NCBI RefSeq assembly: GCF_947501385.1
Contig: NZ_CANMVP010000035.1
Location: 1 to 36,533, forward strand
Source: an uncultured Polaribacter sp.
GTDB lineage: Bacteria; Bacteroidota; Bacteroidia; Flavobacteriales; Flavobacteriaceae
Length of the DNA stretch: 36,533 nucleotides
Direction of reading: 5' to 3'
In this document: piece after piece, positions 8,249 to 15,931 of the stretch
Position numbering within the stretch: position 1 is the first letter of the stretch
Layout: each line of letters opens with the position of its first letter
Translations under genes and position numbers: made by a program
Notes under the pieces: generated by a model
What the model was told of the DNA's origin: nothing
The model's database searches: none
What the model saw: the letters and a program-made list of their open reading frames with translations, nothing else

Positions 8249-9487
8249 TTAATGTTCGTTTAGACGGAAATCTGGATACGCATCCATACCGTGTTCATGA
8301 GCATCTAGTCCTTCTAATTCTTCTTTTTCGCTAACTCTTATTCCTATAGTTTTCTTTAAAGTAAAAATGATAAGAAATGAGGTTGCAATACAAAATATAG
8401 CATAAGATGCAACACCAATTAATTGACTTAAAAATTGACCTCCACTTGCAAGGTTTCCAAAAATACCAACGGCTAAAGTTCCCCAAATTCCACAAATTAA
8501 GTGCACAGCAATTGCACCTACAGGATCGTCTAGTTTTAGTTTATCAATTAAACTAACAGCAAAAACAATTAGCACACCAGCAATACCTCCAATTAAAACA
8601 GCGTCCATTGGAGACATTTGATCTGCACCCGCAGTAATACCAACTAAACCGCCTAAAATTCCATTCAAAAACATTGTTAAATCTAAGTTTTTAAACATCA
8701 TTGTAGAAACGAATGCAGCAGTAACACCACCTGCAGCAGCAGCTAGGCAAGTAGTAACTAAAGTTAGAGAGGTTAAACCTGGGTCTGCAGATAAAACAGA
8801 ACCGCCATTAAAACCAAACCAACCTAACCAAAGAATTAAAACTCCAGCTGTAGCTATCGGAATGTTATGTCCAGGAATAGCTTGAATTTTCCCATTTTTA
8901 AATTTCCCTATTCTAGAACCTAATAAACAAACAGCTACTAAAGCTGCCCAACCACCCACAGAATGCACTAGTGTAGAACCAGCAAAATCATAGAAAGGAG
9001 TTTCTAATTTTTGTAAAAATCCGCCACCCCATTTCCAAGAACCTGCAATTGGGTACACGAAACCAACGTATAAGATTGTAAAAATCATAAACGGACCAAT
9101 TTTCATTCTTTCAGCAACTGCTCCTGAAACTATGGTTGCAGCTGTTGCAGCAAACATTCCTTGAAAGAGGAAATCTGTCCAATAGGTGTACCCTTCATTA
9201 TAAGATAAATCTAAAACTCCATCTTTTAAAGGTGCAGAAATACCGAAGATAAAATCTCCTAAATAACCCGTAGAATTTGCGCCCCAAGTTGGGTACATTA
9301 AATTAAAACCGATTAACGCATATAACAGCAAACCAACTGTTATAATAAAGATGTTTTTAAATAAAATATTGATTGTGTTTTTTTGCCTTGTCAAACCAAT
9401 TTCTAAAAATGCAAAACCAAGATGCATAAAGAAAACTAGCGCTGTACAGATCATCATCCATACGTTATTTGTTATTTGTGACTCCAT
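8249..9487 (-). CDS. amt: Ammonium transporter (Amt family)
   Basis: This 412-residue polytopic membrane protein conducts ammonium across the inner membrane. It has about eleven hydrophobic segments and the pore twin histidines, His175 in TLVHSVGGW and His329 in AVHLICG. The GFNGGS motif near 225-230 and the C-terminal cytoplasmic tail that contacts PII are present. It lies 19 bases downstream of the PII gene, the classic glnK-amt arrangement. It is clearly paralogous to the transporter at 9969-11261 but lacks that protein's longer N-terminal extension. Confidence 0.96.
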   Translation of the reverse strand: MESQITNNVWMMICTALVFFMHLGFAFLEIGLTRQKNTINILFKNIFIITVGLLLYALIGFNLMYPTWGANSTGYLGDFIFGISAPLKDGVLDLSYNEGYTYWTDFLFQGMFAATAATIVSGAVAERMKIGPFMIFTILYVGFVYPIAGSWKWGGGFLQKLETPFYDFAGSTLVHSVGGWAALVAVCLLGSRIGKFKNGKIQAIPGHNIPIATAGVLILWLGWFGFNGGSVLSADPGLTSLTLVTTCLAAAAGGVTAAFVSTMMFKNLDLTMFLNGILGGLVGITAGADQMSPMDAVLIGGIAGVLIVFAVSLIDKLKLDDPVGAIAVHLICGIWGTLAVGIFGNLASGGQFLSQLIGVASYAIFCIATSFLIIFTLKKTIGIRVSEKEELEGLDAHEHGMDAYPDFRLNEH

Positions 9488-9506
9488 AATATATTTTAAT
9501 CGTTGA

Positions 9507-9845
9507 TTAGTTGATTGTTTTGCCTCCTTTTTCTCCTGTTCTAATTCTATAGGCTTCTTTAATGTCGCTTACAAAAATTTTCCCATCACCAACTTCACCA
9601 GTACTTCCAGACTCAAGAATTGTTTTGATAGTAATGTCTTCAAAATCGTCATTTACAACTATAGAAATATATCTTCTTTGAATATCGCTGGTACTATAAC
9701 TGATGCCTCTGTACACATGGCCTTCTTTCTCGTTTCCTAGCCCCGTAACATCCCAGTAAGAAAAAAAGTTTACACCAATTTCATGCAGAGCTTCTTTTAC
9801 AGCTCTATATTTTGATTTTCTGATAATTGCTTCTATTTTTTTCAT
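9507..9845 (-). CDS. glnK: PII nitrogen regulatory protein
   Basis: This 112-residue PII protein senses 2-oxoglutarate and ATP/ADP and, in the family, blocks Amt channels when nitrogen is plentiful. The T-loop contains YRGISY, with Tyr50 at the site uridylylated in E. coli GlnB/GlnK. The B-loop GSTGEVGDGKIF (80-91) and C-terminal RIRTGEKG are well conserved. It is the first gene of a unit with the downstream amt. Linkage to amt favours GlnK over GlnB. Whether Tyr50 is modified depends on a GlnD, which is not in the window. Confidence 0.96.
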   Translation of the reverse strand: MKKIEAIIRKSKYRAVKEALHEIGVNFFSYWDVTGLGNEKEGHVYRGISYSTSDIQRRYISIVVNDDFEDITIKTILESGSTGEVGDGKIFVSDIKEAYRIRTGEKGGKTIN

Positions 9846-9913
9846 GGTAAAAATTATTTGAATTTGTTAGTATTAAAATTTCTCGAAAAATAAGAAAATA
9901 GTATTTCTCAAAA

Positions 9914-9943
9914 AAATCACACAACTTTACAGTTGTGTGATTT
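9914..9943 (-). terminator. Strong terminator between amt and glnK
   Basis: A perfect 13-base-pair stem pairs 9914-9926 with 9931-9943 around a 4-base loop. On the minus strand it is followed by a run of seven T. It is 26 bases past the stop of the upstream ammonium transporter, so the porin-amt unit and the glnK-amt unit are probably separate transcripts. Confidence 0.88.
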
Positions 9944-9968
9944 AAGTATGAACTATGGATACATAAGA

Positions 9969-11261
9969 TTATTTATCGTCTTCAAATTCTCTAACTCTTT
10001 TTCCTGGGTAGGCAATAGAACCGTGTTCAGAAATATCTAAACCTTCTATTTCTACTTCTTTAGATACACGCAATCCCATGGTTGCTTTTAAAATCCCTAA
10101 AACAATAAAAGATAAAGCTACAGCCCAAACAGCATAAGCTAAAACTCCAATTGCTTGCGTACCTAGTTGAGAAGCACCACCACCATTGAACAATCCAATG
10201 CCAGTATCACCATCTATACCCCAAAGACCTATTACTAAAGTTCCCCAAGCACCCGCAACACCATGTACTGAAGCTGCACCAATGGCATCATCAATTTTTA
10301 ATTTCTTTTCTATAAATTCAATAGAGAATACAACAATAATACCTCCAATTAAACCTGCTAAAACAGCACCACTCGGACTCATGTTTCCACAACCCGCTGT
10401 AATACTCACCAAACCTGCTAAAACACCGTTTAAAGTTTGTCCTAAATTTGGTTTTCCGTACCAAATCCAAGTTGTAATTAAGGCTCCAAGTCCACCTGCA
10501 GCAGCCGCTAAATTTGTAATTAAAACTACATTAGAAGCAGCAGTTGCGTCAGCTCCACCCCAAGCTAATTGAGAGCCACCATTAAAACCAAACCATCCAA
10601 ACCAAAGGATAAAAACTCCTAAGGTTGCTAACACTTGATTGTGTCCTGGAATCGGCAATACTTTACCATTTACATATTTCCCAATTCTTGGTCCTACCAT
10701 AAATGCAGCTACCAAAGCAGCCCAACCACCTACAGAGTGTACAATTGAAGAACCTGCAAAATCAATAAAGCCCATATCTGTTAGCCAACCGCCACCTTGC
10801 CATTGCCATCCACCAGAAATAGGGTAGATAATAGCGGTCATTACAATTGAAAATATGATATAGGTTGAGTATTTTGTTCTACCCGCAATTGCTCCAGATA
10901 CAATGGTTGCAGCTGTTGCAGCAAACATGGTTTGGAAAAATAAATCGGCGCCTTCACCTTGCAGTAAGCCACTCCAAAAAAACCATCCGTTAGACGTATC
11001 TCCGTACATTAAAGAGTATCCTACCAACCAAAATGTTAATGATCCTACACAGATGTCTAGTAAGTTTTTCATTGCGATGTTTACCGCATTTTTAGATCTT
11101 GTCATTCCAGATTCTACTAAAGTAAAACCTGCTTGCATTAAGAAAACTAAGATACCAGCAATTAGCATCCATAGCATTCCCATATCTCCATTGATTTGTT
11201 CAACAGCTTTTGTAATCTCTGTTGCTGGAGCGTCTTGAAAAATAGTTAAGAATAGACTCAT
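9969..11261 (-). CDS. amt: Ammonium transporter (second Amt paralogue)
   Basis: This 430-residue Amt protein has His175 in SIVHSVGGW and His333 in SVHGVAG as twin pore histidines, and the same core motifs as its neighbour at 8249-9487. Its N terminus (about 28 residues before the first membrane span) is longer and could include a periplasmic segment. It lies 30 bases downstream of the porin gene, so the two likely share a promoter at 12331-12360. The C-terminal tail is charged (REFEDDK). Two Amt proteins may differ in affinity or in response to PII; the sequence alone does not say which is which. Confidence 0.96.
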   Translation of the reverse strand: MSLFLTIFQDAPATEITKAVEQINGDMGMLWMLIAGILVFLMQAGFTLVESGMTRSKNAVNIAMKNLLDICVGSLTFWLVGYSLMYGDTSNGWFFWSGLLQGEGADLFFQTMFAATAATIVSGAIAGRTKYSTYIIFSIVMTAIIYPISGGWQWQGGGWLTDMGFIDFAGSSIVHSVGGWAALVAAFMVGPRIGKYVNGKVLPIPGHNQVLATLGVFILWFGWFGFNGGSQLAWGGADATAASNVVLITNLAAAAGGLGALITTWIWYGKPNLGQTLNGVLAGLVSITAGCGNMSPSGAVLAGLIGGIIVVFSIEFIEKKLKIDDAIGAASVHGVAGAWGTLVIGLWGIDGDTGIGLFNGGGASQLGTQAIGVLAYAVWAVALSFIVLGILKATMGLRVSKEVEIEGLDISEHGSIAYPGKRVREFEDDK

Positions 11262-11291
11262 AATTATATAATTTTAGTGATTTGATTTTTT

Positions 11292-12284
11292 TTAGAAAGA
11301 ATATACCGCAGCTAAAGTTGCTCCCGTCATATTTTTTTCTGTTCCCATAAACCCAGGGATGATCATATCGTCAGAAGTATCATATCTTATTTCAGGAATA
11401 ATTGTTAAACTTTCTGTTAATGATAAGTTTCCTGTCAATGTAAAAGCAGTTACACTTTCATCTCCTGCAGCAGCAGTTGTTTGGAAGTATTCTGGTCTTA
11501 ACCCTAAAGAAAATGTATCAGAAAATGTGTTTTGTAAGTAAAGTGCAGCACCTCGGTAACCAGCATCTGCATCGCTAGAATTTGAATAGGCAGCATTAAT
11601 TCCTAAAAAGAATGATGCTGATAGATCGAAACCACCAGTATAATCTAAATATAACACATCCGTAAATCCGAAACCGTCTGCACCATACGCTAAATTAAAA
11701 AATTGACCTTTATAACCTGTTTGAAAACCTAATTGATAATCGTTACTTGGGTTTGCTCCCGATACTAAACCATGAGGGTTTGTTACCGCAAACATAAAAG
11801 ATAAATCTTCGGTTGCAGCATAGTCTAATTTTAAACCAGTATGTGAAAAAGGACCTGCATTAAATAAGTAAGAAACGGAATAATTAAAGTTTCCTGCTGG
11901 AGAAATTACTTCATAGCCATACCAAGTATTGAACTGTCCTAAAGTTAAGGTTACTTTATCTGAAGCGTTGTAGTAAGCATATAATTGATTGATAGCTCCT
12001 TCATAAGCATTTGCTGCATTTGCTCTTGGTCCGTATGCTAAATCTGCAACCACCCCAGCTTTTCCTTTTTCATAAGAAAAGATGGTATTTGCCATACCTA
12101 AACCAAAACCATTTGCAACGGCACTGCCACCATACAATATACCTACTGAACCAGGTGAACCACTTTTTAGATTACTTGTATGATACACGTCTACACTTCC
12201 GCTTACAGTGAAAGTTCCTTTGTTTTCTTGAGCATTTACTATTAAACTTGATACAAATAGTAATGATAGAATTAATTTTTTCAT
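11292..12284 (-). CDS. Outer-membrane beta-barrel porin (BBP2-like)
   Basis: This 330-residue protein has a clear Sec signal peptide: MKK, a hydrophobic core to about residue 17 and likely cleavage after NAQ near 19. The rest alternates polar and aromatic residues in short strands, with a motif around GQFNTWYGYEVISP and GPFSHTG that I associate with the BBP2 (putative beta-barrel porin 2) family. It ends in Phe, as many outer-membrane barrels do. It is the first gene of a unit with an ammonium transporter, so a role in passing small nitrogen compounds across the outer membrane is a reasonable inference, but the substrate is unknown. Confidence 0.85.
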   Translation of the reverse strand: MKKLILSLLFVSSLIVNAQENKGTFTVSGSVDVYHTSNLKSGSPGSVGILYGGSAVANGFGLGMANTIFSYEKGKAGVVADLAYGPRANAANAYEGAINQLYAYYNASDKVTLTLGQFNTWYGYEVISPAGNFNYSVSYLFNAGPFSHTGLKLDYAATEDLSFMFAVTNPHGLVSGANPSNDYQLGFQTGYKGQFFNLAYGADGFGFTDVLYLDYTGGFDLSASFFLGINAAYSNSSDADAGYRGAALYLQNTFSDTFSLGLRPEYFQTTAAAGDESVTAFTLTGNLSLTESLTIIPEIRYDTSDDMIIPGFMGTEKNMTGATLAAVYSF

Positions 12285-12330
12285 AATGAGTGTTCTTTTA
12301 GTTGTTAATTATCTGTTAATGAACTCGGGT

Positions 12331-12360
12331 CAAATGTATAGATTAAATTTAAACAAACAA
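12331..12360 (-). promoter_or_regulatory. Promoter for porin-amt operon
   Basis: On the minus strand a perfect Bacteroidota -7 box TACATTTG (12338 down to 12331) lies 19 bases from a TTG -33 element (12360 down to 12358). Transcription would start about 35-40 bases before the porin ATG. Two copies of AAGGGGTAT (12359-12367 and 12411-12419) overlap or lie upstream of it and could be regulator sites. Confidence 0.6.
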
Positions 12361-12518
12361 GGGGTATGTTTTTGAAAAACGTTGTATTTTTGGTTCATGC
12401 CCTCAAAAAAAAGGGGTATAAATTGAGATAAGTATATTTTTTTGTTTTTCAAGGGTGCAAAATGTTAGGTTCGTAAAAAAGAAGTATATAATTTTGAGAT
12501 ATTCATAAAAATGCACTT

Positions 12519-12551
12519 TTTGTAAAAAAAAATGTAATTATTGTACTTTAG
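12519..12551 (+). promoter_or_regulatory. Promoter for TruA-like gene
   Basis: TTTG at 12519-12522 is followed after 21 bases by TACTTTAG (12544-12551), one mismatch from TAnnTTTG. The ATG lies only five bases beyond the box, so the transcript would be leaderless or nearly so. Confidence 0.45.
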
Positions 12552-12556
12552 CACCT

Positions 12557-13339
12557 ATGAAATATTCAATTTCTTACGTAGTTTGTTTAGAATTTTTAGG
12601 TTTTCGTTTTTCTGGATGGCAAAAACAAACAAATGCGAAGACATTGCATGACATGGTTGATAAATCGTTGTCTTTTGTTTTTGAGGATACAGACTATAAA
12701 ACCTTAGGTATCGGAAGAACCGATGCGAAAGTATCTGCAAATTCGTACTATTTACAGTTATTTAGGAATTCTGAAATTGACGAAGTTTTTTTTATGAAAT
12801 CTTTAAATTCTAATTTTTCTCCTGATTTTAGAGCGGTTTCAATCCAAAGAGTGGACACGGGTTTTAATATTATAAAAGCTTCTAAAATAAAAGAATACCA
12901 TTATTATTTTTCTTTTGGCGCTAAAAATCATCCTTTTGCAGCTCCTTTTTTGGTGAATATTGATCAGGATTTAGATATTGAAATGATGAAAACCGCTGCA
13001 AAATTATTTGAAGGAGAACATTTTTTTCATAAATATTGTACAAAACCCTCTGAGCATACAGTTTTTAAAAGAGTAATTGATACTTGCGAAATTGTAGAGA
13101 ACACGATACTTACTGCTAGTTTTTTTCCTGAGAAATCTTATATACTAAAAGTGAAAGGAAAGGGTTTTTTGCGTTATCAAATACGTTTGATGATGGCAAC
13201 CTTGTTTGAAGTTGGAAAAGGAAATCTTGATTTAAATTTTATTAGAATTTCTTTACAAGAAGATAACGATCAAAAATTTTTAAGGAATATTGCGCCTGCA
13301 TCTGGTTTGCAATTGTATGCTATTGAATTGAATATATGA
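12557..13339 (+). CDS. TruA-family tRNA pseudouridine synthase (divergent paralogue)
   Basis: This 260-residue protein has the TruA fold signature: the catalytic aspartate Asp56 in GRTDAKVSA, and the later GFLRYQIRLM and GKG elements with the conserved Arg. TruA converts uridines 38-40 of tRNA to pseudouridine. The catalytic loop departs from the usual GRTDxGVHA (Lys for Gly, Ser for His), so I read it as a divergent paralogue rather than the housekeeping TruA; its target could be a different RNA. The ATG is fixed by the promoter just upstream. It converges on the acyl-CoA dehydrogenase gene, with two hairpins between them. Confidence 0.85.
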   Translation: MKYSISYVVCLEFLGFRFSGWQKQTNAKTLHDMVDKSLSFVFEDTDYKTLGIGRTDAKVSANSYYLQLFRNSEIDEVFFMKSLNSNFSPDFRAVSIQRVDTGFNIIKASKIKEYHYYFSFGAKNHPFAAPFLVNIDQDLDIEMMKTAAKLFEGEHFFHKYCTKPSEHTVFKRVIDTCEIVENTILTASFFPEKSYILKVKGKGFLRYQIRLMMATLFEVGKGNLDLNFIRISLQEDNDQKFLRNIAPASGLQLYAIELNI

Positions 13340-13342
13340 CAA

Positions 13343-13375
13343 AGCCCCTTCAGGTTTTTAAAGCCTGAAGGGGCT
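13343..13375. terminator. Hairpin after TruA-like gene
   Basis: A perfect 12-base-pair stem (13343-13354 with 13364-13375, arms AGCCCCTTCAGG and complement) starts four bases after the TruA-like stop. There is no good T run, so it could be a bidirectional terminator or an inserted palindromic element. Confidence 0.6.
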
Positions 13376-13400
13376 GATAAAGTTAATTTTAAACATTTTA

Positions 13401-13432
13401 ACTCTCAAAGGGTTTCAAACCCTTTGAGGGTT
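13401..13432. terminator. Long hairpin between convergent genes
   Basis: Bases 13404-13415 pair perfectly with 13417-13428, and outer pairs extend to 13400 and 13432. The core GGGTTTCAAACCC resembles the hairpins at 19427-19440, 19882-19897 and 19912-19931. It lies 15 bases from the acyl-CoA dehydrogenase stop and could end transcription from both sides. Confidence 0.6.
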
Positions 13433-13447
13433 CTCAAACAGATAAAA

Positions 13448-14590
13448 TTATCCTTTGATAACGCCTCTAGAAATTACAATTTTCTGAATTTCTGAAGTTC
13501 CTTCATAAATCTGCGTAATTTTAGCATCTCGCATTAAACGCTCTACGTGGTAATCTTTTACAAAACCGTTTCCACCGTGAATTTGAACAGCTTCCACCGT
13601 TTGTTCCATAGCAACTTTAGATGCATATAACTTTGCCATTGCCGAAGACATGTCGTAATTGTTTCCTTGATCCTTATCCCAAGCAGCTTTCATAACCAAC
13701 ATTCTTGCCGCTTCAATCTCTGTATACATATCTGCCAATTTAAACGCAATTGCTTGATGGTTACAGATTTCTGTACCAAAAGATTTGCGTTCTTTTGAGT
13801 ATTTTAAGGCCAACTCATAACCACCAGCAGCAATTCCTAAAGCTTGTGCAGCAATACCAATTCGACCACCAGAAAGTGTTTTCATAGCAAATTTAAAACC
13901 AAAGCCATCTTTACCAATTCTATTTTCTTTTGGTACTTTTACATCGTTAAATTGCAGGGTGTGTGTGTCTGACCCACGAATACCTAATTTATCTTCTTTT
14001 GGACCTACATGGAAGCCTTCTGCTCCTTTTTCGACAATAAAAGCATTGATTCCTTTATGACCTTTTTCTCTATCTGTTTGTGCAATTACTAAGTAAACAT
14101 CTGCACGTCCACCACTTGTAATCCAGTTTTTTGTTCCGTTAATTATATAATGATCGCCTTTGTCTTCTGCAGTTGTAGCTTGAGAAGTTGCGTCAGAACC
14201 TGCTTCTGGCTCACTTAAACAGAATGCGCCTACAAATTCTCCCGTAGCTAGTTTTCTTAAGTATTTTTGTTTTTGTTCTTCATTTCCATAAGATTCTAGA
14301 CCATAACAAACCAAAGAATTGTTTACAGAGACTATTACAGAGGCAGAAGCATCTATTTTAGACAATTCTTCCATAATTAATACGTAAGAGATAGCGTCCA
14401 TTCCACTTCCTCCATATTTTGGGGCTACCATAATTCCCATAAACCCTAAATCGCCCATTTTTCTGACCAATTCATTCGAGAATTCTTGTTTATGATCTCT
14501 TTCAATAACACCAGGTAATAATTCGGTCTGCGCAAAATCTCTTGCTGCATCTCGTATCATGATGTGTTCTTCTGTTAAACTAAAGTCCAT
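13448..14590 (-). CDS. Acyl-CoA dehydrogenase
   Basis: This 380-residue flavoenzyme introduces the alpha-beta double bond in acyl-CoA with FAD and passes electrons to ETF. The family signature around FCLSEPEAGSD is present, as is the catalytic glutamate, Glu363 in YEGTSEIQ, at the position typical of short-chain (butyryl-CoA) dehydrogenases. The length fits that group. It is a single-gene unit with its own promoter (14629-14659), read away from anmK. Exact chain length or a branched-chain substrate cannot be told from the sequence. Confidence 0.94.
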   Translation of the reverse strand: MDFSLTEEHIMIRDAARDFAQTELLPGVIERDHKQEFSNELVRKMGDLGFMGIMVAPKYGGSGMDAISYVLIMEELSKIDASASVIVSVNNSLVCYGLESYGNEEQKQKYLRKLATGEFVGAFCLSEPEAGSDATSQATTAEDKGDHYIINGTKNWITSGGRADVYLVIAQTDREKGHKGINAFIVEKGAEGFHVGPKEDKLGIRGSDTHTLQFNDVKVPKENRIGKDGFGFKFAMKTLSGGRIGIAAQALGIAAGGYELALKYSKERKSFGTEICNHQAIAFKLADMYTEIEAARMLVMKAAWDKDQGNNYDMSSAMAKLYASKVAMEQTVEAVQIHGGNGFVKDYHVERLMRDAKITQIYEGTSEIQKIVISRGVIKG

Positions 14591-14628
14591 TTTCTATATT
14601 TTTTTGAAGTATTCGTAATTTTCGACTG

Positions 14629-14659
14629 CAAAGATATCGATTTCGTAACATATTTTCAA
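14629..14659 (-). promoter_or_regulatory. Promoter for acyl-CoA dehydrogenase
   Basis: On the minus strand TTG (14659-14657) is followed after 20 bases by a perfect TAnnTTTG box, TATCTTTG (14636-14629). The predicted leader is about 30 bases. It sits in the divergent spacer with anmK. Confidence 0.6.
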
Positions 14660-14683
14660 TAGACTTTTATTATTTTTACTGAT

Positions 14684-15742
14684 ATGAATATAGCAGAAAC
14701 TTTTGTTGTTGGTTTAATGTCTGGTACCTCTTTGGATGGAATCGATTTGGTCTATGTAAAGTTTGATCAAAATGAATATCAAAATTTTAAAATTCTACAT
14801 TCACAAACTATTCCATATAATAAAGAGTGGAAGCAACTATTGCAAAATGCCATTCATTATTCTAGTAAAGAATTAGAAAATCTAGATGCTACTTATGGAC
14901 AGTTTCTAGGAGGTGTAGTTAACAATTTTATTGCTAATTTTAAAATTGAAGTGGTTGATTTTATTGCATCTCACGGACATACCATATTGCATCAACCAGA
15001 AAAAGGGATTACTTTACAAATCGGTTCTGGTGAAGAAATTGCCAAAATCACAAAACAAAAAGTGGTTTGCGACTTTAGAACGCAAGACGTGAATTTAGGC
15101 GGTCAAGGAGCACCTTTAGTTCCCATTGGTGATAAATTGTTGTTTTCTGAATATGATTTTTGTTTGAATTTAGGAGGATTCTCTAATGTTTCCTTCGAAA
15201 AAGATGATCAGAGAATTGCTTTCGATATTTGTCCTGTAAATATTGTGTTAAATCATTATGCTCAGAAAATAGGTTTAGAATTTGATGCCTCTGGAAAAGT
15301 AGCTGCTTCAGGAGAAATTAATCCTCAACTTTTAGAAAAACTGAACGCTCTGGAGTTTTATAAAAAAGAAGCTCCGAAGTCTTTAGGATTAGAGTGGGTG
15401 CAACAAGAAATATTTCCTTTAATTGATGCATTTGAAACAATTATTCCTTCAATTTTAAGAACCTTTGTAGAACATATTGCAATTCAAATTTCAGAAATTA
15501 TAAAAAATTCTAATGTGGTTTTAATTACTGGCGGAGGTACCTTTAATACTTTTTTAATGGCACGAATAAAACAGTGCTCAAATGTTAAAGTTGAACAACC
15601 TTCTGATGAGTTGATCAACTATAAGGAAGCTTTAATTTTTGCATTTTTGGGATTGTTGAAAATAAACAATCAAATAAATTGCTTACAAAGCGTCACTGGC
15701 GCTAGTGAAAACCATTCTTCGGGCGTTATTTTTATGGCCTAG
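14684..15742 (+). CDS. anmK: Anhydro-N-acetylmuramic acid kinase
   Basis: This 352-residue enzyme opens and phosphorylates 1,6-anhydro-MurNAc from peptidoglycan turnover to MurNAc-6-phosphate. The N-terminal phosphate-binding motif GLMSGTSLDGID (10-21) is diagnostic. The sugar-site stretch VNLGGQGAPLVPIGD, the NLGGFSN element and the VTGGGTFN ATPase motif follow in order. The length is normal. It is divergent from the acyl-CoA dehydrogenase gene and followed by 189 bases with no gene. A MurQ etherase, the next step in the pathway, is not in the window. Confidence 0.95.
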   Translation: MNIAETFVVGLMSGTSLDGIDLVYVKFDQNEYQNFKILHSQTIPYNKEWKQLLQNAIHYSSKELENLDATYGQFLGGVVNNFIANFKIEVVDFIASHGHTILHQPEKGITLQIGSGEEIAKITKQKVVCDFRTQDVNLGGQGAPLVPIGDKLLFSEYDFCLNLGGFSNVSFEKDDQRIAFDICPVNIVLNHYAQKIGLEFDASGKVAASGEINPQLLEKLNALEFYKKEAPKSLGLEWVQQEIFPLIDAFETIIPSILRTFVEHIAIQISEIIKNSNVVLITGGGTFNTFLMARIKQCSNVKVEQPSDELINYKEALIFAFLGLLKINNQINCLQSVTGASENHSSGVIFMA

Positions 15743-15782
15743 GTTTTAAATTAAAAAATTTTAACAATTGTATTTTTTACAT

Positions 15783-15790
15783 TAAGTTTG
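15783..15790 (+). promoter_or_regulatory. Putative -7 box for amino-acid dehydrogenase
   Basis: TAAGTTTG matches TAnnTTTG exactly. The -33 partner is weak (TTTT at 15759-15762, 20 bases away). The leader would be about 135 bases long; I see no obvious structure or small open frame in it. Confidence 0.4.
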
Positions 15791-15931
15791 TAGCACACAG
15801 TATCTATCAATAATAACTCTCAAAATATTTTAAGAAATGAATCAACTTTAACTTCTCTAATTAATAATAATGTTGAAAATAAGTGCATTGAAAAGTCTAG
15901 AATTTAAGTTGAAAATTTACAAATAAATAAA

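Noticed and set aside
10186..10572. Plus-strand open frame antisense to the amt gene
   Set aside because: The composition (Pro/Ala-rich) is what the opposite strand of a Gly/Ala-rich membrane protein gives; no start signal or motif.
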